Source of the DNA: an uncultured Spirochaetales bacterium
GTDB lineage: Bacteria; Spirochaetota; Spirochaetia; Sphaerochaetales; Sphaerochaetaceae
Reading direction: 5' to 3'
NCBI GenBank assembly: GCA_949283305.1
Contig: CASDRU010000010.1
Location: forward strand, 240,162-304,161
DNA: 64,000 bases
Shown one piece after another: positions 26,725 through 35,397 of this stretch. Position numbers and translations under genes: made by a program. The notes below the pieces were generated by a model that was given only the letters and a program-made list of their open reading frames with translations, searched no databases and was not told the origin of the DNA. Position 1 is the stretch's first letter. Every line of letters starts with the position of its first letter.

Positions 26725-27275
26725 CACTCCTCGAGGTTCTGACCAGCCTTGTATCTGGATGCAATGAGGAACATGAGTGCTGTTCCGATTACTCCGATAC
26801 ATACTGTGTTTGTGAATGCTGTGATCAGCTGCTGTGTGATGACCTTTGAAAGAGGCTCGCTCATGAAAAGATAATCAAGGATTGCTGAGATTAGATATCC
26901 GATGAAGTTTGCCACAAAGCTGAGACCTATGAAAAGCACAATTTCCTTTACTTCAAATACTCCATCCTCAACTTTTTTCTTTGTGATGATTGGGAAAAGT
27001 CCAATCATTACGCCGACAAGCCCGCTTCCAAGTGCCCATGTCCACCATACTGAGCCATAGCACATGTCTGTGATAAAGTGTCCGATCATTCCTACAAGGA
27101 ATCCTACGACAGGTCCGAAGATTGCAGCCCAGAGTGCCAGGACTGCCATTGCCGGCTTGAGATATGTGTTTGCAAATACTGGAATGCTCAGCAGTCCTCC
27201 AAGGCCATAAAGAGCAGCTCCGATTGCCACAAGCACAACAAACTTTACCGGTGAAAGATTAGATGTCTTCTGCAT
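26724..27275 (-). CDS. ECF transporter S component, UPF0397-like
   Basis: 183 residues with 5-6 membrane helices. The pattern YLKPAMAVLALWAAIFGPVV, GFLVGMIGHFITDMCYGSVW and WTWALGSGLVGVMIGLFP matches the UPF0397 group of S components. The ligand of this group is not certain to me. It overlaps the SAM-hydrolase gene by 17 bases and the A-A-T fusion by one, so all three are one operon. The SAM-hydrolase neighbour suggests an adenosine- or methionine-related ligand (inference). Confidence 0.85.
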   Translation of the reverse strand: MQKTSNLSPVKFVVLVAIGAALYGLGGLLSIPVFANTYLKPAMAVLALWAAIFGPVVGFLVGMIGHFITDMCYGSVWWTWALGSGLVGVMIGLFPIITKKKVEDGVFEVKEIVLFIGLSFVANFIGYLISAILDYLFMSEPLSKVITQQLITAFTNTVCIGVIGTALMFLIASRYKAGQNLEE

Positions 27276-28149
27276 TTTTCTCTCCTCTACTTTTTTTAAC
27301 TGTTATATGCCATCCTTCTCCTGTACCGATGTGGTAGTGAGAAGAAAAAGATCCCTGATTCAGTGCAACTGCAAGATTAAGCAGGCTGTTGATGTATAAA
27401 AGCGGCTTTCCCAGCGCTGCTTCCGTAAAGTTCTTGCATAGTCTCAGTGTTGTCTGGAACACGATGCAGTCAGCATTGGCTATGCTTACAAGCAGGCTGT
27501 CTCCATAGCAGATACCCTCTTCATCAAGAAGGCTTTTGGGAATGTTTGTCCAAAGAGATCCATATCTTGTGTCGAGTATGTCGATGTTGCCGATTATGCT
27601 ATCAGCTTTTTTCTGAGCAGGCTGGACTGAAAGGCATACCACATCCTTCTTATCCAGTTTTGCTCCGACCTGTTCAAAGCTTATTGTTCCGCTTGCAAGT
27701 CTTGCTGCTGTGTATGCATATACATCGCGTCCATGGAATGTGTAGCTCTGCTGGCTGTTCTTGAGCCTGTTTGTTGCCTCGCTGATTTCCCTGACTTCCT
27801 TTATTCCTATGCTCTGGACAACATGTGTCAGTGTGCCGTTGTCCGGGGTTATGATATAGTGCCCGCTTTCAGTGAGGGCCACCACGCTCTTCCTGGAGCT
27901 TCCCACTCCAGGATCGACAACGCAGACAAAGCATGTGCCCTGTTTCCAGTAAGTGAGCGCCTGTATGAGGCGGTAGCTGGCTTCCCATATGTTGAACTGG
28001 GGTATGTCATGAGTGAGATCCTCAATCCTGAGGCTCTCATCAACATCATCTGCAACAGCATGCATTGCAGATACCGCACCGTCAGAAAGTCCGAAATCTG
28101 ACAAGAAAACAACGCATTTTCTGGGAGTAATATATTCAGTTTTCACCAT
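27259..28149 (-). CDS. SAM hydrolase/hydroxide adenosyltransferase family protein (DUF62)
   Basis: 296 residues. Family motifs are FLSDFGLSDG (D18), VVDPGVGSSRK, TPDNGTL and FHGRDVYAYTAARLASG, with a C-terminal beta-barrel holding NIDILDTRYGSLWTNIP. The known activity is cleavage of S-adenosylmethionine to adenosine and methionine. It is the first gene of the ECF operon. A good promoter (TTGAAA, 17, TATACT) ends only 3 bases before the ATG, so transcription would start at about codon 1-2 and the true start might be the GTG at codon 2. There is no Shine-Dalgarno. Confidence 0.9.
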   Translation of the reverse strand: MVKTEYITPRKCVVFLSDFGLSDGAVSAMHAVADDVDESLRIEDLTHDIPQFNIWEASYRLIQALTYWKQGTCFVCVVDPGVGSSRKSVVALTESGHYIITPDNGTLTHVVQSIGIKEVREISEATNRLKNSQQSYTFHGRDVYAYTAARLASGTISFEQVGAKLDKKDVVCLSVQPAQKKADSIIGNIDILDTRYGSLWTNIPKSLLDEEGICYGDSLLVSIANADCIVFQTTLRLCKNFTEAALGKPLLYINSLLNLAVALNQGSFSSHYHIGTGEGWHITVKKSRGEKNAEDI

Positions 28150-28152
28150 TTG

Positions 28153-28181
28153 AGTATAATTAATGAGAATTTGTTTTTCAA
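28153..28181 (-). promoter_or_regulatory. Promoter of the SAM hydrolase-ECF operon
   Basis: TTGAAA (28181-28176), a 17-base spacer, and TATACT (28158-28153). It is divergent from the malic enzyme gene. Confidence 0.65.
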
Positions 28182-28222
28182 TATTATCGCTACATATGCT
28201 ATCCTTGAAAAAGGAGAATTAT

Positions 28223-29503
28223 ATGGACGATCTTGAAAGAAGAGCACTTGAATACCACAGCAATCCTGTTGCAGGCAAGACAGCGATAAAGACCACAAAG
28301 GAATGCAGAACAAGCGAGGACCTTTCGCTTGCATATACCCCGGGTGTAGCAAAGCCAGTGCTTAAAATAGAGCAGGAGGAGGATGATTCGTACCTTTATA
28401 CCAACAAAGGGAATCTTGTTGCCGTGATATCCAACGGAACGGCTATTTTAGGACTGGGAGACAGAGGAGCTCTGGCTTCAAAGCCGGTCATGGAGGGGAA
28501 GGCAGTTCTCTTCAAGCGCTTTGCCGACATCGATGTCTTCGATATCGAGATAAACGAGAAGGATCCGGACAAGCTTATTGAAATAATCTCATCCCTTGAG
28601 CCTACATTCGGAGGCATAAACCTTGAGGACATCAAGGGCCCTGAGTGCTTTAAAATAGAAAGAGAACTTATAAAGAGAATGAATATTCCTGTGTTCCATG
28701 ATGATCAGCACGGAACTGCGATAATAGCATCTGCGGGGCTCATGAATGCATGCGAGATTGCATCAAAGAAGCTTTCTGAAATACGTGTTGTCGTAAGCGG
28801 GGCAGGGGCGGCCGGGATATCATGTGCCCGCATGTTCGTCTCCCTTGGTGTGAAGAAGGAGAATCTCATAATGCTTGACAGCCGTGGAGTAATCAGCACA
28901 GAGCGAGATGATCTGAGCGCTGAGAAGAGAGAATTTGCAGCAAAGAGCAGGGCAAGGACACTCAAGGATGCTGTAAAGGATGCAGATGTCTTCATGGGAC
29001 TCAGCAAGCCGGATGTTCTTACTCCCGAGATGCTTCTTTCAATGGCCGCATCTCCGATTGTCTTTGCAATGGCTAATCCTGATCCTGAAATAAGGTATGA
29101 AACTGCAGTTAAAACCAGAAGTGATGTGATAATGGCAACGGGAAGGAGCGATTATCCGAATCAGATAAACAATGTTCTGGGTTTCCCTTTCATCTTCCGC
29201 GGTGCACTGGATACTAGAAGCACAGCAATTACGGAGAACATGAAAAAGGCTGCGGCATTCGCACTGGCCCGCCTTGCAAAGGAAGATGTTCCCGAAGAGG
29301 TTGTGAAAGCATACGGAGGCTCTCATTTCTCATTTGGCAGGGATTATATCGTCCCAAAGCCTTTTGACCCGCGTGTAATTGAATATGAGGCTGTTTCTGT
29401 TGCGAAAGCCGCGATGGAGGACGGGGTGGCAAGAAGGAAAATAGAGGATCTTGAGGAGTACAGGCTCTCTCTCAGAGAGAGGATGAGGAAGGCCTTGTCA
29501 TAA
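28223..29503 (+). CDS. NAD(P)-dependent malic enzyme
   Basis: 426 residues, the short bacterial form lacking the phosphotransacetylase-like tail. Motifs are [54 protein letters not shown] with the metal-binding aspartates, and the Rossmann loop [13 protein letters not shown]. It converts malate to pyruvate and CO2. The ATG at 28223 has AAGGAGA 6 bases upstream; an in-frame ATG at 28163 is rejected. Its 3' end overlaps the convergent helical-protein gene by 6 bases. Confidence 0.93.
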   Translation: MDDLERRALEYHSNPVAGKTAIKTTKECRTSEDLSLAYTPGVAKPVLKIEQEEDDSYLYTNKGNLVAVISNGTAILGLGDRGALASKPVMEGKAVLFKRFADIDVFDIEINEKDPDKLIEIISSLEPTFGGINLEDIKGPECFKIERELIKRMNIPVFHDDQHGTAIIASAGLMNACEIASKKLSEIRVVVSGAGAAGISCARMFVSLGVKKENLIMLDSRGVISTERDDLSAEKREFAAKSRARTLKDAVKDADVFMGLSKPDVLTPEMLLSMAASPIVFAMANPDPEIRYETAVKTRSDVIMATGRSDYPNQINNVLGFPFIFRGALDTRSTAITENMKKAAAFALARLAKEDVPEEVVKAYGGSHFSFGRDYIVPKPFDPRVIEYEAVSVAKAAMEDGVARRKIEDLEEYRLSLRERMRKALS

Positions 29504-30070
29504 AAGGCCTTCAAGCTCCTTTTTCGCATTCTCCAGAGTAGAATTGTACTGTTTGTCCAGAGCCTCGAGGTTTTTCTTTATTATCTCGAGGCATTCTTTG
29601 TCATCCTCGAGTGAAAGGTGTATGCTTCGCCCTGTTTTTTCTCTTATCTCATCTTCTTTCTCTCGGAGCATGCCTTCAAGCTGCCCTTCAAGTTTCTCAA
29701 CAAGATCTTTCTTATGAACTGGATACTGCTTTAAAAAAGCTGTGATCTTTGAGATGAATTCAACTGCCTCTTTTGAAAATGAGATGGATGCAAGCTTTAT
29801 AAGCCTCTCATAGCGGTCATCAGCAACTTCCATAGAAGGAAGGGACAGCGCTGTAAGAATGTATGCTTTGCTGTATTTCCTGACGCTTTCTCTGTCCATG
29901 GAAGAAAGCTCTTCAAGCTTTTCATCATCAGATGTATCTGCACTCATGTATGAGCCGATCTGCCTTCTTATTTTCTCTTCTTCTTCCTTTTTCTCAAATT
30001 CTTCTTTGTCAAATGCTATGTCTTTTGTTTTTTCAAGCGCTATTTCAAGCGCACTTCTTATCTTTCCCAT
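29498..30070 (-). CDS. Conserved-looking helical protein of unknown function
   Basis: 190 residues, very rich in Glu, Lys and Leu, with no signal peptide or membrane segment. It appears helical throughout, with coiled-coil-prone ends ([13 protein letters not shown] near 26-38 and [20 protein letters not shown] at the C-terminus). No family is recognised. It lies 37 bases after the metallophosphoesterase gene on the same strand. A TATATT ends 7 bases before its ATG and no Shine-Dalgarno is present, so it may have its own leaderless transcript. Confidence 0.6.
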   Translation of the reverse strand: MGKIRSALEIALEKTKDIAFDKEEFEKKEEEEKIRRQIGSYMSADTSDDEKLEELSSMDRESVRKYSKAYILTALSLPSMEVADDRYERLIKLASISFSKEAVEFISKITAFLKQYPVHKKDLVEKLEGQLEGMLREKEDEIREKTGRSIHLSLEDDKECLEIIKKNLEALDKQYNSTLENAKKELEGLL

Positions 30071-30107
30071 AAAAGGAAATATAACATCACAAGAGGCGAA
30101 TGAAAAG

Positions 30108-31043
30108 CTATGGAAAAGAGAAAGAATACCTTCTTTCTATGCTGTTGTCCTCTGCCCTGTGCACCTCAATCTCAAAAAGGGAGTTCTTCTCATCAAGGGT
30201 GAAGACAGACCAGCATCCGTTGCTGTTTGCTAAAATAGGATAGTTGTCCTCGACATTTGAGGGGAATATGAAGTGAGCAACGCTTTCTGAGATTTCTATG
30301 ACATCATCGCCGCTATGATGATGGCCTGAAAGGTATACAGAATTCCCGCATTTTTCAAGAATCCTTAAAATCCTTGCTTTCTCTTCCGTATCTTCAACGA
30401 CCATAGCTCCCATGCTCTGGTCGCCTGCATTTGACAAAATGGGAATGTGAGAGAGAAAGACAGAGTACTGAGCATCATTGACTTCAACAGCCTTTTCAAG
30501 CTCGTCAAGCTGAGAAGAGGAGAAGACCCTGTATGCAGAGTTTAATATATAGAAAGCCGTGTTGCTGATTTTAAAAGCATAATAGAAGCTTTGGTTCTCC
30601 CTGTATCCGGCTACCTCATCTAGGTATGATTCTGTCTGCTCCCATGAAAGAGAGTCTGTCTCATGATTGCCAAGAACATAAAAAACAGGAAGATCATACG
30701 TGTTCTTCTCTTCAAGAGCTCTGAAGAATGATAGTAGGGCTTTTCTTCCAGAGCTTTCAGAAAGAGAGCAGACGATATCTCCTAAAAGAACAATCGCATC
30801 AGCATCCTCCATCTCATGCTTCATCTCTTTAAGGGACTCTTCATAATGCGTGATTCTGTCTTTCTTAGCATCTGCATGCACATCTGAGATCACGAGGATT
30901 TTGATTCTTCCATCATTATTCCTGTCCTCGTAGCTTTCTTTGATTATAAAAGCATCCTCTGGCACTATTATCTTGTTTTCAATCAGATCAAGAGAGCAGG
31001 AGACCAGGATCAAGAGGAGCAGATACAGAATTGCTTTTCTCAT
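30108..31043 (-). CDS. Calcineurin-like metallophosphoesterase lipoprotein
   Basis: 311 residues. The N-terminus MRKAILYLLLLILVSC is a lipoprotein signal with lipobox LVSC. The phosphoesterase motifs are complete: ILVISDVHAD, VLLGDIV, YVLGNHETDS, FLSHIPI and YLSGHHHSGD. It is probably anchored to a membrane outside the cytoplasm, with an unknown phosphoester substrate. Its ATG overlaps the stop of the upstream barrel-like gene by 4 bases. Confidence 0.87.
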   Translation of the reverse strand: MRKAILYLLLLILVSCSLDLIENKIIVPEDAFIIKESYEDRNNDGRIKILVISDVHADAKKDRITHYEESLKEMKHEMEDADAIVLLGDIVCSLSESSGRKALLSFFRALEEKNTYDLPVFYVLGNHETDSLSWEQTESYLDEVAGYRENQSFYYAFKISNTAFYILNSAYRVFSSSQLDELEKAVEVNDAQYSVFLSHIPILSNAGDQSMGAMVVEDTEEKARILRILEKCGNSVYLSGHHHSGDDVIEISESVAHFIFPSNVEDNYPILANSNGCWSVFTLDEKNSLFEIEVHRAEDNSIERRYSFSFP

Positions 31044-31702
31044 ATGTCACCCCAGAGGTAGGAAAGAGATACAGATGCATATATTTCCTTCACAACATCA
31101 TTTGAGAACCAGTCGGAAACTGAGAAGAACGCATATGACGCTATTTTCCAGCTACCAAATGTGAAGGATGCATCAAGACCCGCATGTGCTATGATCTGGA
31201 AGACCCTGCTGGCCTTCTCGCTTGTCGAGATGAATGCACCTATTGAGAGAAAACCGAAATCAAGTCCTGCCTCGGCTCTAAAATATGGAAGAAGCGAGAC
31301 AGTTGTCGCACCGCTCATGCCTTTCATGAAAAACTGAGAAGAGCCTAAGCCTATGTCTATGTCCGTGTAGATGTATTTTAGGTAATCGAAATCAAATGAA
31401 AGGAGGAAATACTCTCCGCTTTCTGCAGCATCGTATTCTCTGTTCATCTTGAAATAGGAGCCAATAGTGAAGGCAAAGATTTTATTTGCTCTCAATTCTT
31501 CTTCGATGTTGATTTCAAAGCAGCTGGCTTTTTTCTGGCTGTAGAGGATGTCAAAGCCGGATGCATTCATATGAATGAAGAAAGAAGGGGAGAGCTTCTC
31601 GCTGTAAGAGAGCGCTCCTCCTGCGCCGATCTCGGATGAGAACAGAAGAGGAGTAGAGACAGCAAATGAGAGAATTAAAAGAAACAATCTTCTTGCTTTC
31701 AT
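31040..31702 (-). CDS. Exported protein, probable outer-membrane beta-barrel
   Basis: 220 residues from MKARRLFLLILSFAVSTPLLFSS, a signal peptide. The mature protein has amphipathic strands with turn-like gaps (FSFDFDYLKYIYTDIDIGLG-type) and ends ASVSLSYLWGDI, consistent with a small barrel. No named family is recognised. It is coupled to the metallophosphoesterase gene by a 4-base overlap. The start at 31702 has AGGAG 10 bases upstream; an upstream ATG at 31780 is rejected because it precedes the signal peptide. Confidence 0.65.
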   Translation of the reverse strand: MKARRLFLLILSFAVSTPLLFSSEIGAGGALSYSEKLSPSFFIHMNASGFDILYSQKKASCFEINIEEELRANKIFAFTIGSYFKMNREYDAAESGEYFLLSFDFDYLKYIYTDIDIGLGSSQFFMKGMSGATTVSLLPYFRAEAGLDFGFLSIGAFISTSEKASRVFQIIAHAGLDASFTFGSWKIASYAFFSVSDWFSNDVVKEIYASVSLSYLWGDI

Positions 31703-31730
31703 TGAGAAAAGAACTCCTTTGATGTATCTT
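31702..31730 (+). promoter_or_regulatory. Promoter of the UPF0126-alaX-VTT operon, leaderless type
   Basis: TTGAGA (31702-31707), a 17-base spacer, TATCTT (31725-31730), then 7 bases to the ATG at 31738. There is no Shine-Dalgarno. Confidence 0.65.
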
Positions 31731-31737
31731 ACACTTG

Positions 31738-32370
31738 ATGAGCCAGGATGTAATCTTTTTTTTCGATATTTTTGGAACAATCATATTCGCCATAACAGGC
31801 GCTGTCAAAGGAATAAGGAACCGTCTGGACCTCCTGGGGGTTCTGTTTTTCTCTGTGACTGTAGGATGCGGAGGAGGAATGCTGAGAGATGTCTTAATCG
31901 GAAGCACTCCTGTAGCTGCCTTCAACAACAGCGCATATTTCATCGTGTGCATAATATCAGGACTCATCTGTTTCCTCCTCTCACCCCACACGATAGGATC
32001 CTGGCCGATAATAATATATCTTGACGCGCTCGGGCTCGGGGTATTTACAGCTATAGGGGTTGCCAAGGCGGCAAGTCTTGGAGTGGGACCAGTTGGAATG
32101 GTCATGAGCGGCATGTTCACGGCAGTCGGAGGAGGAATGCTACGTGATGTGTTCAGCAAGGAGATTCCCATGGTGTTCACTTCTGATTTCTATGCCACTG
32201 CAACAATAGCGGGATCCATAATATACGTGCTTCTGTATTACTATGCACCCATTTCTGCGAATATGATGCTGTTTATAACAGCCATATTCACATTCACAAT
32301 GAGGATCATGGGATATGAACTGCGACTGAAGCTTCCAGTTGCGAAAATGAAGGGAGAGAAGAAAAAATGA
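31738..32370 (+). CDS. UPF0126/TRIC-type membrane protein
   Basis: 210 residues with about seven membrane helices built as an internal repeat. Each half carries the glycine-rich GGGMLRDV motif (45-52 and about 131-138). Bacterial members of this family are homologues of trimeric intracellular cation channels. The ATG at 31738 directly follows a TTG that could extend the frame by one codon. It is the first of three coupled genes; its stop overlaps alaX by 4 bases. Confidence 0.85.
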   Translation: MSQDVIFFFDIFGTIIFAITGAVKGIRNRLDLLGVLFFSVTVGCGGGMLRDVLIGSTPVAAFNNSAYFIVCIISGLICFLLSPHTIGSWPIIIYLDALGLGVFTAIGVAKAASLGVGPVGMVMSGMFTAVGGGMLRDVFSKEIPMVFTSDFYATATIAGSIIYVLLYYYAPISANMMLFITAIFTFTMRIMGYELRLKLPVAKMKGEKKK

Positions 32371-33467
32371 AAGAGGAGAAGCTGTATTACAGTGCTCCGT
32401 ATCTGAGAAGCACAGAAGCTGAGATTGTAAAAATTGATGGCAATCATGTCTTCTTTGATAAGACAGTCTTCTATCCTGAGGGAGGAGGGCAGAGAGGGGA
32501 TTCTGGCAGTTTTGATGGCCTCAAGATAACAGACACAGTAAAGATTGACGGACGCTCTGCACATGTATTTCTGGACACATCATCCCTTTATGTCGGGAAA
32601 AAGGGCTGTCTCTCACTTGACTGGGAGAACAGATATATGGCAATGCAGATGCACTCAGCGCAGCATCTCATCTCAGCAGTGCTTAATAATTCTTTTGGCA
32701 TCAGGACTCTTGCAGTGCATCTTTCTGACGGCTTTGTGACAATCGAGACAGACAGAGAGATTATCAGCGAGGAAGAAATAGAAAAAGTAGAGGATGAATG
32801 TGCATCCATAATCCGTGAAGGAAGGAAAATCTTCAGAAAAGAGATGAGCCGTGAGAAAGCATCAGAATATCCGATCAGAAGATCCATAAAGGTGGATGGG
32901 GATGATATATCCCTTGTTTTCATAGATGGTGTGGATGTTGTCCCGTGCGGTGGGGTGCATGTGGCATCTACTTGTGAAATCAAGGAAATCAGCTATGACA
33001 AAAGCGAGATCATAAGAAATCATGTGAGGCTCTACTTTTTCGTCTCTGAAAAAGCAGTGTCAATGCGCCGTGCAGAGCACTCTGTGATAAAGAGCCTTTG
33101 CTCAATACTTTCATCGCCGCTGGAGAAGCTCGTTTATGAAAGCGAGAGAAGAAGGGATGAGGCAGAAGCGATGAAGAAAACAATAAAGAGTCTTGAAAGC
33201 AGGCTTGCCCTTTCTGATCTTGAAAGCAATAGGGGAAAGAAGATTATATACACACCTCTTGACCTTGACTGTTTTATTAATCATCTTGAGAAGAGTGATG
33301 ATGAGTTTTTCATCATAAACGGTGAGAGATTCATCTATAAGGGAAGAGATGAAGTCTTTTTAACCCTGAAAAGCAGAGGAGTCCTCAAAGGCGGAGGAAA
33401 AAACGGGTTTTATCAGGGGAAGGTGATTGACCTGAAAGAGCTCTCTTTTCTGGAAAAAGATTTATGA
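32367..33467 (+). CDS. Alanyl-tRNA editing protein, AlaX-like
   Basis: 366 residues. The N-terminal beta-domain has FYPEGGGQRGDSG, as in AlaRS and AlaX, and the editing domain has the zinc ligands HSAQH (H96, H100) and CGGVH (C194, H198). A helical, partly coiled-coil C-terminus (about 230-290) makes it the long AlaX type. It hydrolyses mischarged Ser- or Gly-tRNA-Ala. It overlaps both neighbours by 4 bases. Confidence 0.9.
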   Translation: MKEEKLYYSAPYLRSTEAEIVKIDGNHVFFDKTVFYPEGGGQRGDSGSFDGLKITDTVKIDGRSAHVFLDTSSLYVGKKGCLSLDWENRYMAMQMHSAQHLISAVLNNSFGIRTLAVHLSDGFVTIETDREIISEEEIEKVEDECASIIREGRKIFRKEMSREKASEYPIRRSIKVDGDDISLVFIDGVDVVPCGGVHVASTCEIKEISYDKSEIIRNHVRLYFFVSEKAVSMRRAEHSVIKSLCSILSSPLEKLVYESERRRDEAEAMKKTIKSLESRLALSDLESNRGKKIIYTPLDLDCFINHLEKSDDEFFIINGERFIYKGRDEVFLTLKSRGVLKGGGKNGFYQGKVIDLKELSFLEKDL

Positions 33468-34036
33468 GCAGTGATAAAAAACGAAAACCTATGAGCAGGC
33501 GTCGCCTTGCTTTCTATATAATACTGGGATGCATTCCCCTTGTTCTTGCTTTTTTCCTCTTCCGAGGTGCGATGAGTTACATAGGCGAGAAGACATTTCA
33601 GCATTACATTTCGATCTTCAATGATCATTTTGGAATATTCGCACTTGCATTTTATATCTGGATAACAGACACATTCATCCTGCCTCTTTCTCCGATGTTC
33701 GCATTCCCGATGCTTGTGCAGTACGGGCCGTTTAAGGCTATCCTTGCATCCAGTGCCGCAAGCGCACTGGGAGGAATAAGCGCGTATTATATCGGCCGTC
33801 TGCTTGTAAAGATTCCTCTTATCAGCAGATCTGCAGTGAAAGCGCATGAGAAATGGGGTGCTACAATAGATAAATACGGAGTGGGCTTTGTTCTCATCGC
33901 ATCAATATTCCCGCTGCCTTTTTCTGCAATATGCATGGCAGCAGGTGTCATGAAGCTGCCACAGCGCCAGGTTGCGCTTGTCAGCCTGACACGTGTTGTG
34001 AGAATGGTGATCTATTATTTTATCTTCGCTTCCTGA
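33464..34036 (+). CDS. VTT/SNARE-associated (DedA-like, YqaA-type) membrane protein
   Basis: 190 residues with about five hydrophobic segments. Segments DTFILPLSPMFAFPM, ASSAASALGGISAYYIGRL and SIFPLPFSAICMAAGVMKL match the VTT domain, with its re-entrant loops and conserved Gly/Pro. Members act in lipid flipping or envelope homeostasis. It is the third gene of the UPF0126-alaX operon. Its end overlaps the convergent purB by 22 bases. Confidence 0.82.
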   Translation: MSSDKKRKPMSRRRLAFYIILGCIPLVLAFFLFRGAMSYIGEKTFQHYISIFNDHFGIFALAFYIWITDTFILPLSPMFAFPMLVQYGPFKAILASSAASALGGISAYYIGRLLVKIPLISRSAVKAHEKWGATIDKYGVGFVLIASIFPLPFSAICMAAGVMKLPQRQVALVSLTRVVRMVIYYFIFAS

Positions 34037-35397
34037 CAGATCATCTCTGTCCGTCTTGCAGCATCCCCTGTGTAACGCGATGCATCAAGGGCTTCAAGGA
34101 TTTCCTCTTTCCCCATGTATTTCCTGATCTCAGCATTCTCTGCAAGACGGTCCTTGAGGTCATTTTCCATTCCTTTTGCGATGCTGTCCCATGCCTTAAG
34201 GGATTCTTCTCTGATTATCTCATGCATCTTCTGGCGGTCAGCACCTTTTTTCCCCAGTCTCATCAGCAGCCGCTCTGTCGCGCTGAATATTCCATAGTTT
34301 TTCAAAAGGCGGTTTATCGCCTCTTCGTGGATGTTCATGCCCCTGACAATCCTTATTTCGGTTTCAAGCATCTCATCGAGCGCGATGAAGGCCTCAGGAA
34401 TATATATTCTCCTGTTCGCGCTGTCGTCAAGCGAGCGCTCGAGTATCGTGCTAGTGGCGTTGTTCCATGCGGTTGAATAAGAAGAGGATACTATGCGGGC
34501 AAGGCTGTCTATTTTCTCACTGTTTATAGGATTTCTCTTGAACGGCATTGCAGAAGAGCCGACCTGCTTCTTTCCAAAAGGTTCTGAGAACTCACCGATT
34601 ACCGGGGATTGGAGTATCCTGAAATCCTGAGAGAACTTGTAGAGCGTTGCACTGATGTTTGAAAGCACTTCTGTCATCCTCAAATCCTGCTTCCTGGTGT
34701 AGATCTGCGTAGAGCATGTGAATGTTTTCAGTCCAAGCTCATCAAATGCTTTTTTCTCAAAGTCTACAGCGCTTTCTCCTAGCAGCTCCACATACGATGC
34801 TGCTGTTCCCACCGCTCCTTTGAATCCTTTTGCCCTGATTGTGTTTGAAAAATGAACAAGCTCATCATAGTCATCAACTAGATCCTGGAGTGTCTGAGAA
34901 AGGCGGTAGCCGACTGTTGTAATCTCCGCTGGCTGGATATGGGTGAAGGCCATTGCGGGCATGTCTTTATATTCCATAGCCTTGTTTCTAAGCTCTTCTA
35001 TAAGGGATGAAAGCTTTTTCCTTATTATCTCAAGGGCTTCTTTGTATCTTATGATGTCCGCATTGTCCAGCGCATCCATGCTTGTTGCCCCAAGGTGTAT
35101 TATTCCGCCAGCCTTAGGACACTGCTCTGCATACGTCCTTATTTCTGCCATAAGGTCATGATGTATCTCGTTTTCTATCTCGCTTGCTCTTTTGATATCT
35201 ACATCGTCCTTGTGTTCAATTAGCTCATCAAGCTGCTCCTTGCTTACTAGGCCATATTCGCTTTCAGCTTTTGCAAGAGCAATCCAGATTCTCCTGAGCA
35301 GTTTTCTCTTGTGCTCTTCAGAAAAAACCTTCTTCATCTCCTCAGATCCGTATCTCCATGTAAGTGGGCTGATAAAAGTATCGTGGTCGTACATCAT
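34015..35397 (-). CDS. purB: Adenylosuccinate lyase
   Basis: 460 residues. Superfamily motifs are HLGATSMDALDNAD (101-114), THIQPAEITT (152-161) and the mobile signature loop GSSAMPFKRNP (280-290) with the catalytic serine. It acts twice in purine synthesis, including adenylosuccinate to AMP + fumarate. It is the last gene of hpt-gpt-purA-lacZ-purB and overlaps lacZ by 4 bases. The ATG at 35394 has better spacing from AGGAGG than the ATG at 35397. Confidence 0.95.
   Translation of the reverse strand: MMYDHDTFISPLTWRYGSEEMKKVFSEEHKRKLLRRIWIALAKAESEYGLVSKEQLDELIEHKDDVDIKRASEIENEIHHDLMAEIRTYAEQCPKAGGIIHLGATSMDALDNADIIRYKEALEIIRKKLSSLIEELRNKAMEYKDMPAMAFTHIQPAEITTVGYRLSQTLQDLVDDYDELVHFSNTIRAKGFKGAVGTAASYVELLGESAVDFEKKAFDELGLKTFTCSTQIYTRKQDLRMTEVLSNISATLYKFSQDFRILQSPVIGEFSEPFGKKQVGSSAMPFKRNPINSEKIDSLARIVSSSYSTAWNNATSTILERSLDDSANRRIYIPEAFIALDEMLETEIRIVRGMNIHEEAINRLLKNYGIFSATERLLMRLGKKGADRQKMHEIIREESLKAWDSIAKGMENDLKDRLAENAEIRKYMGKEEILEALDASRYTGDAARRTEMICQEAKIK

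Noticed and set aside
31551..32180. 209-codon frame on the minus strand across the barrel-like gene start and UPF0126
   Set aside because: It would erase the divergent promoter region and runs opposite a clear membrane protein.
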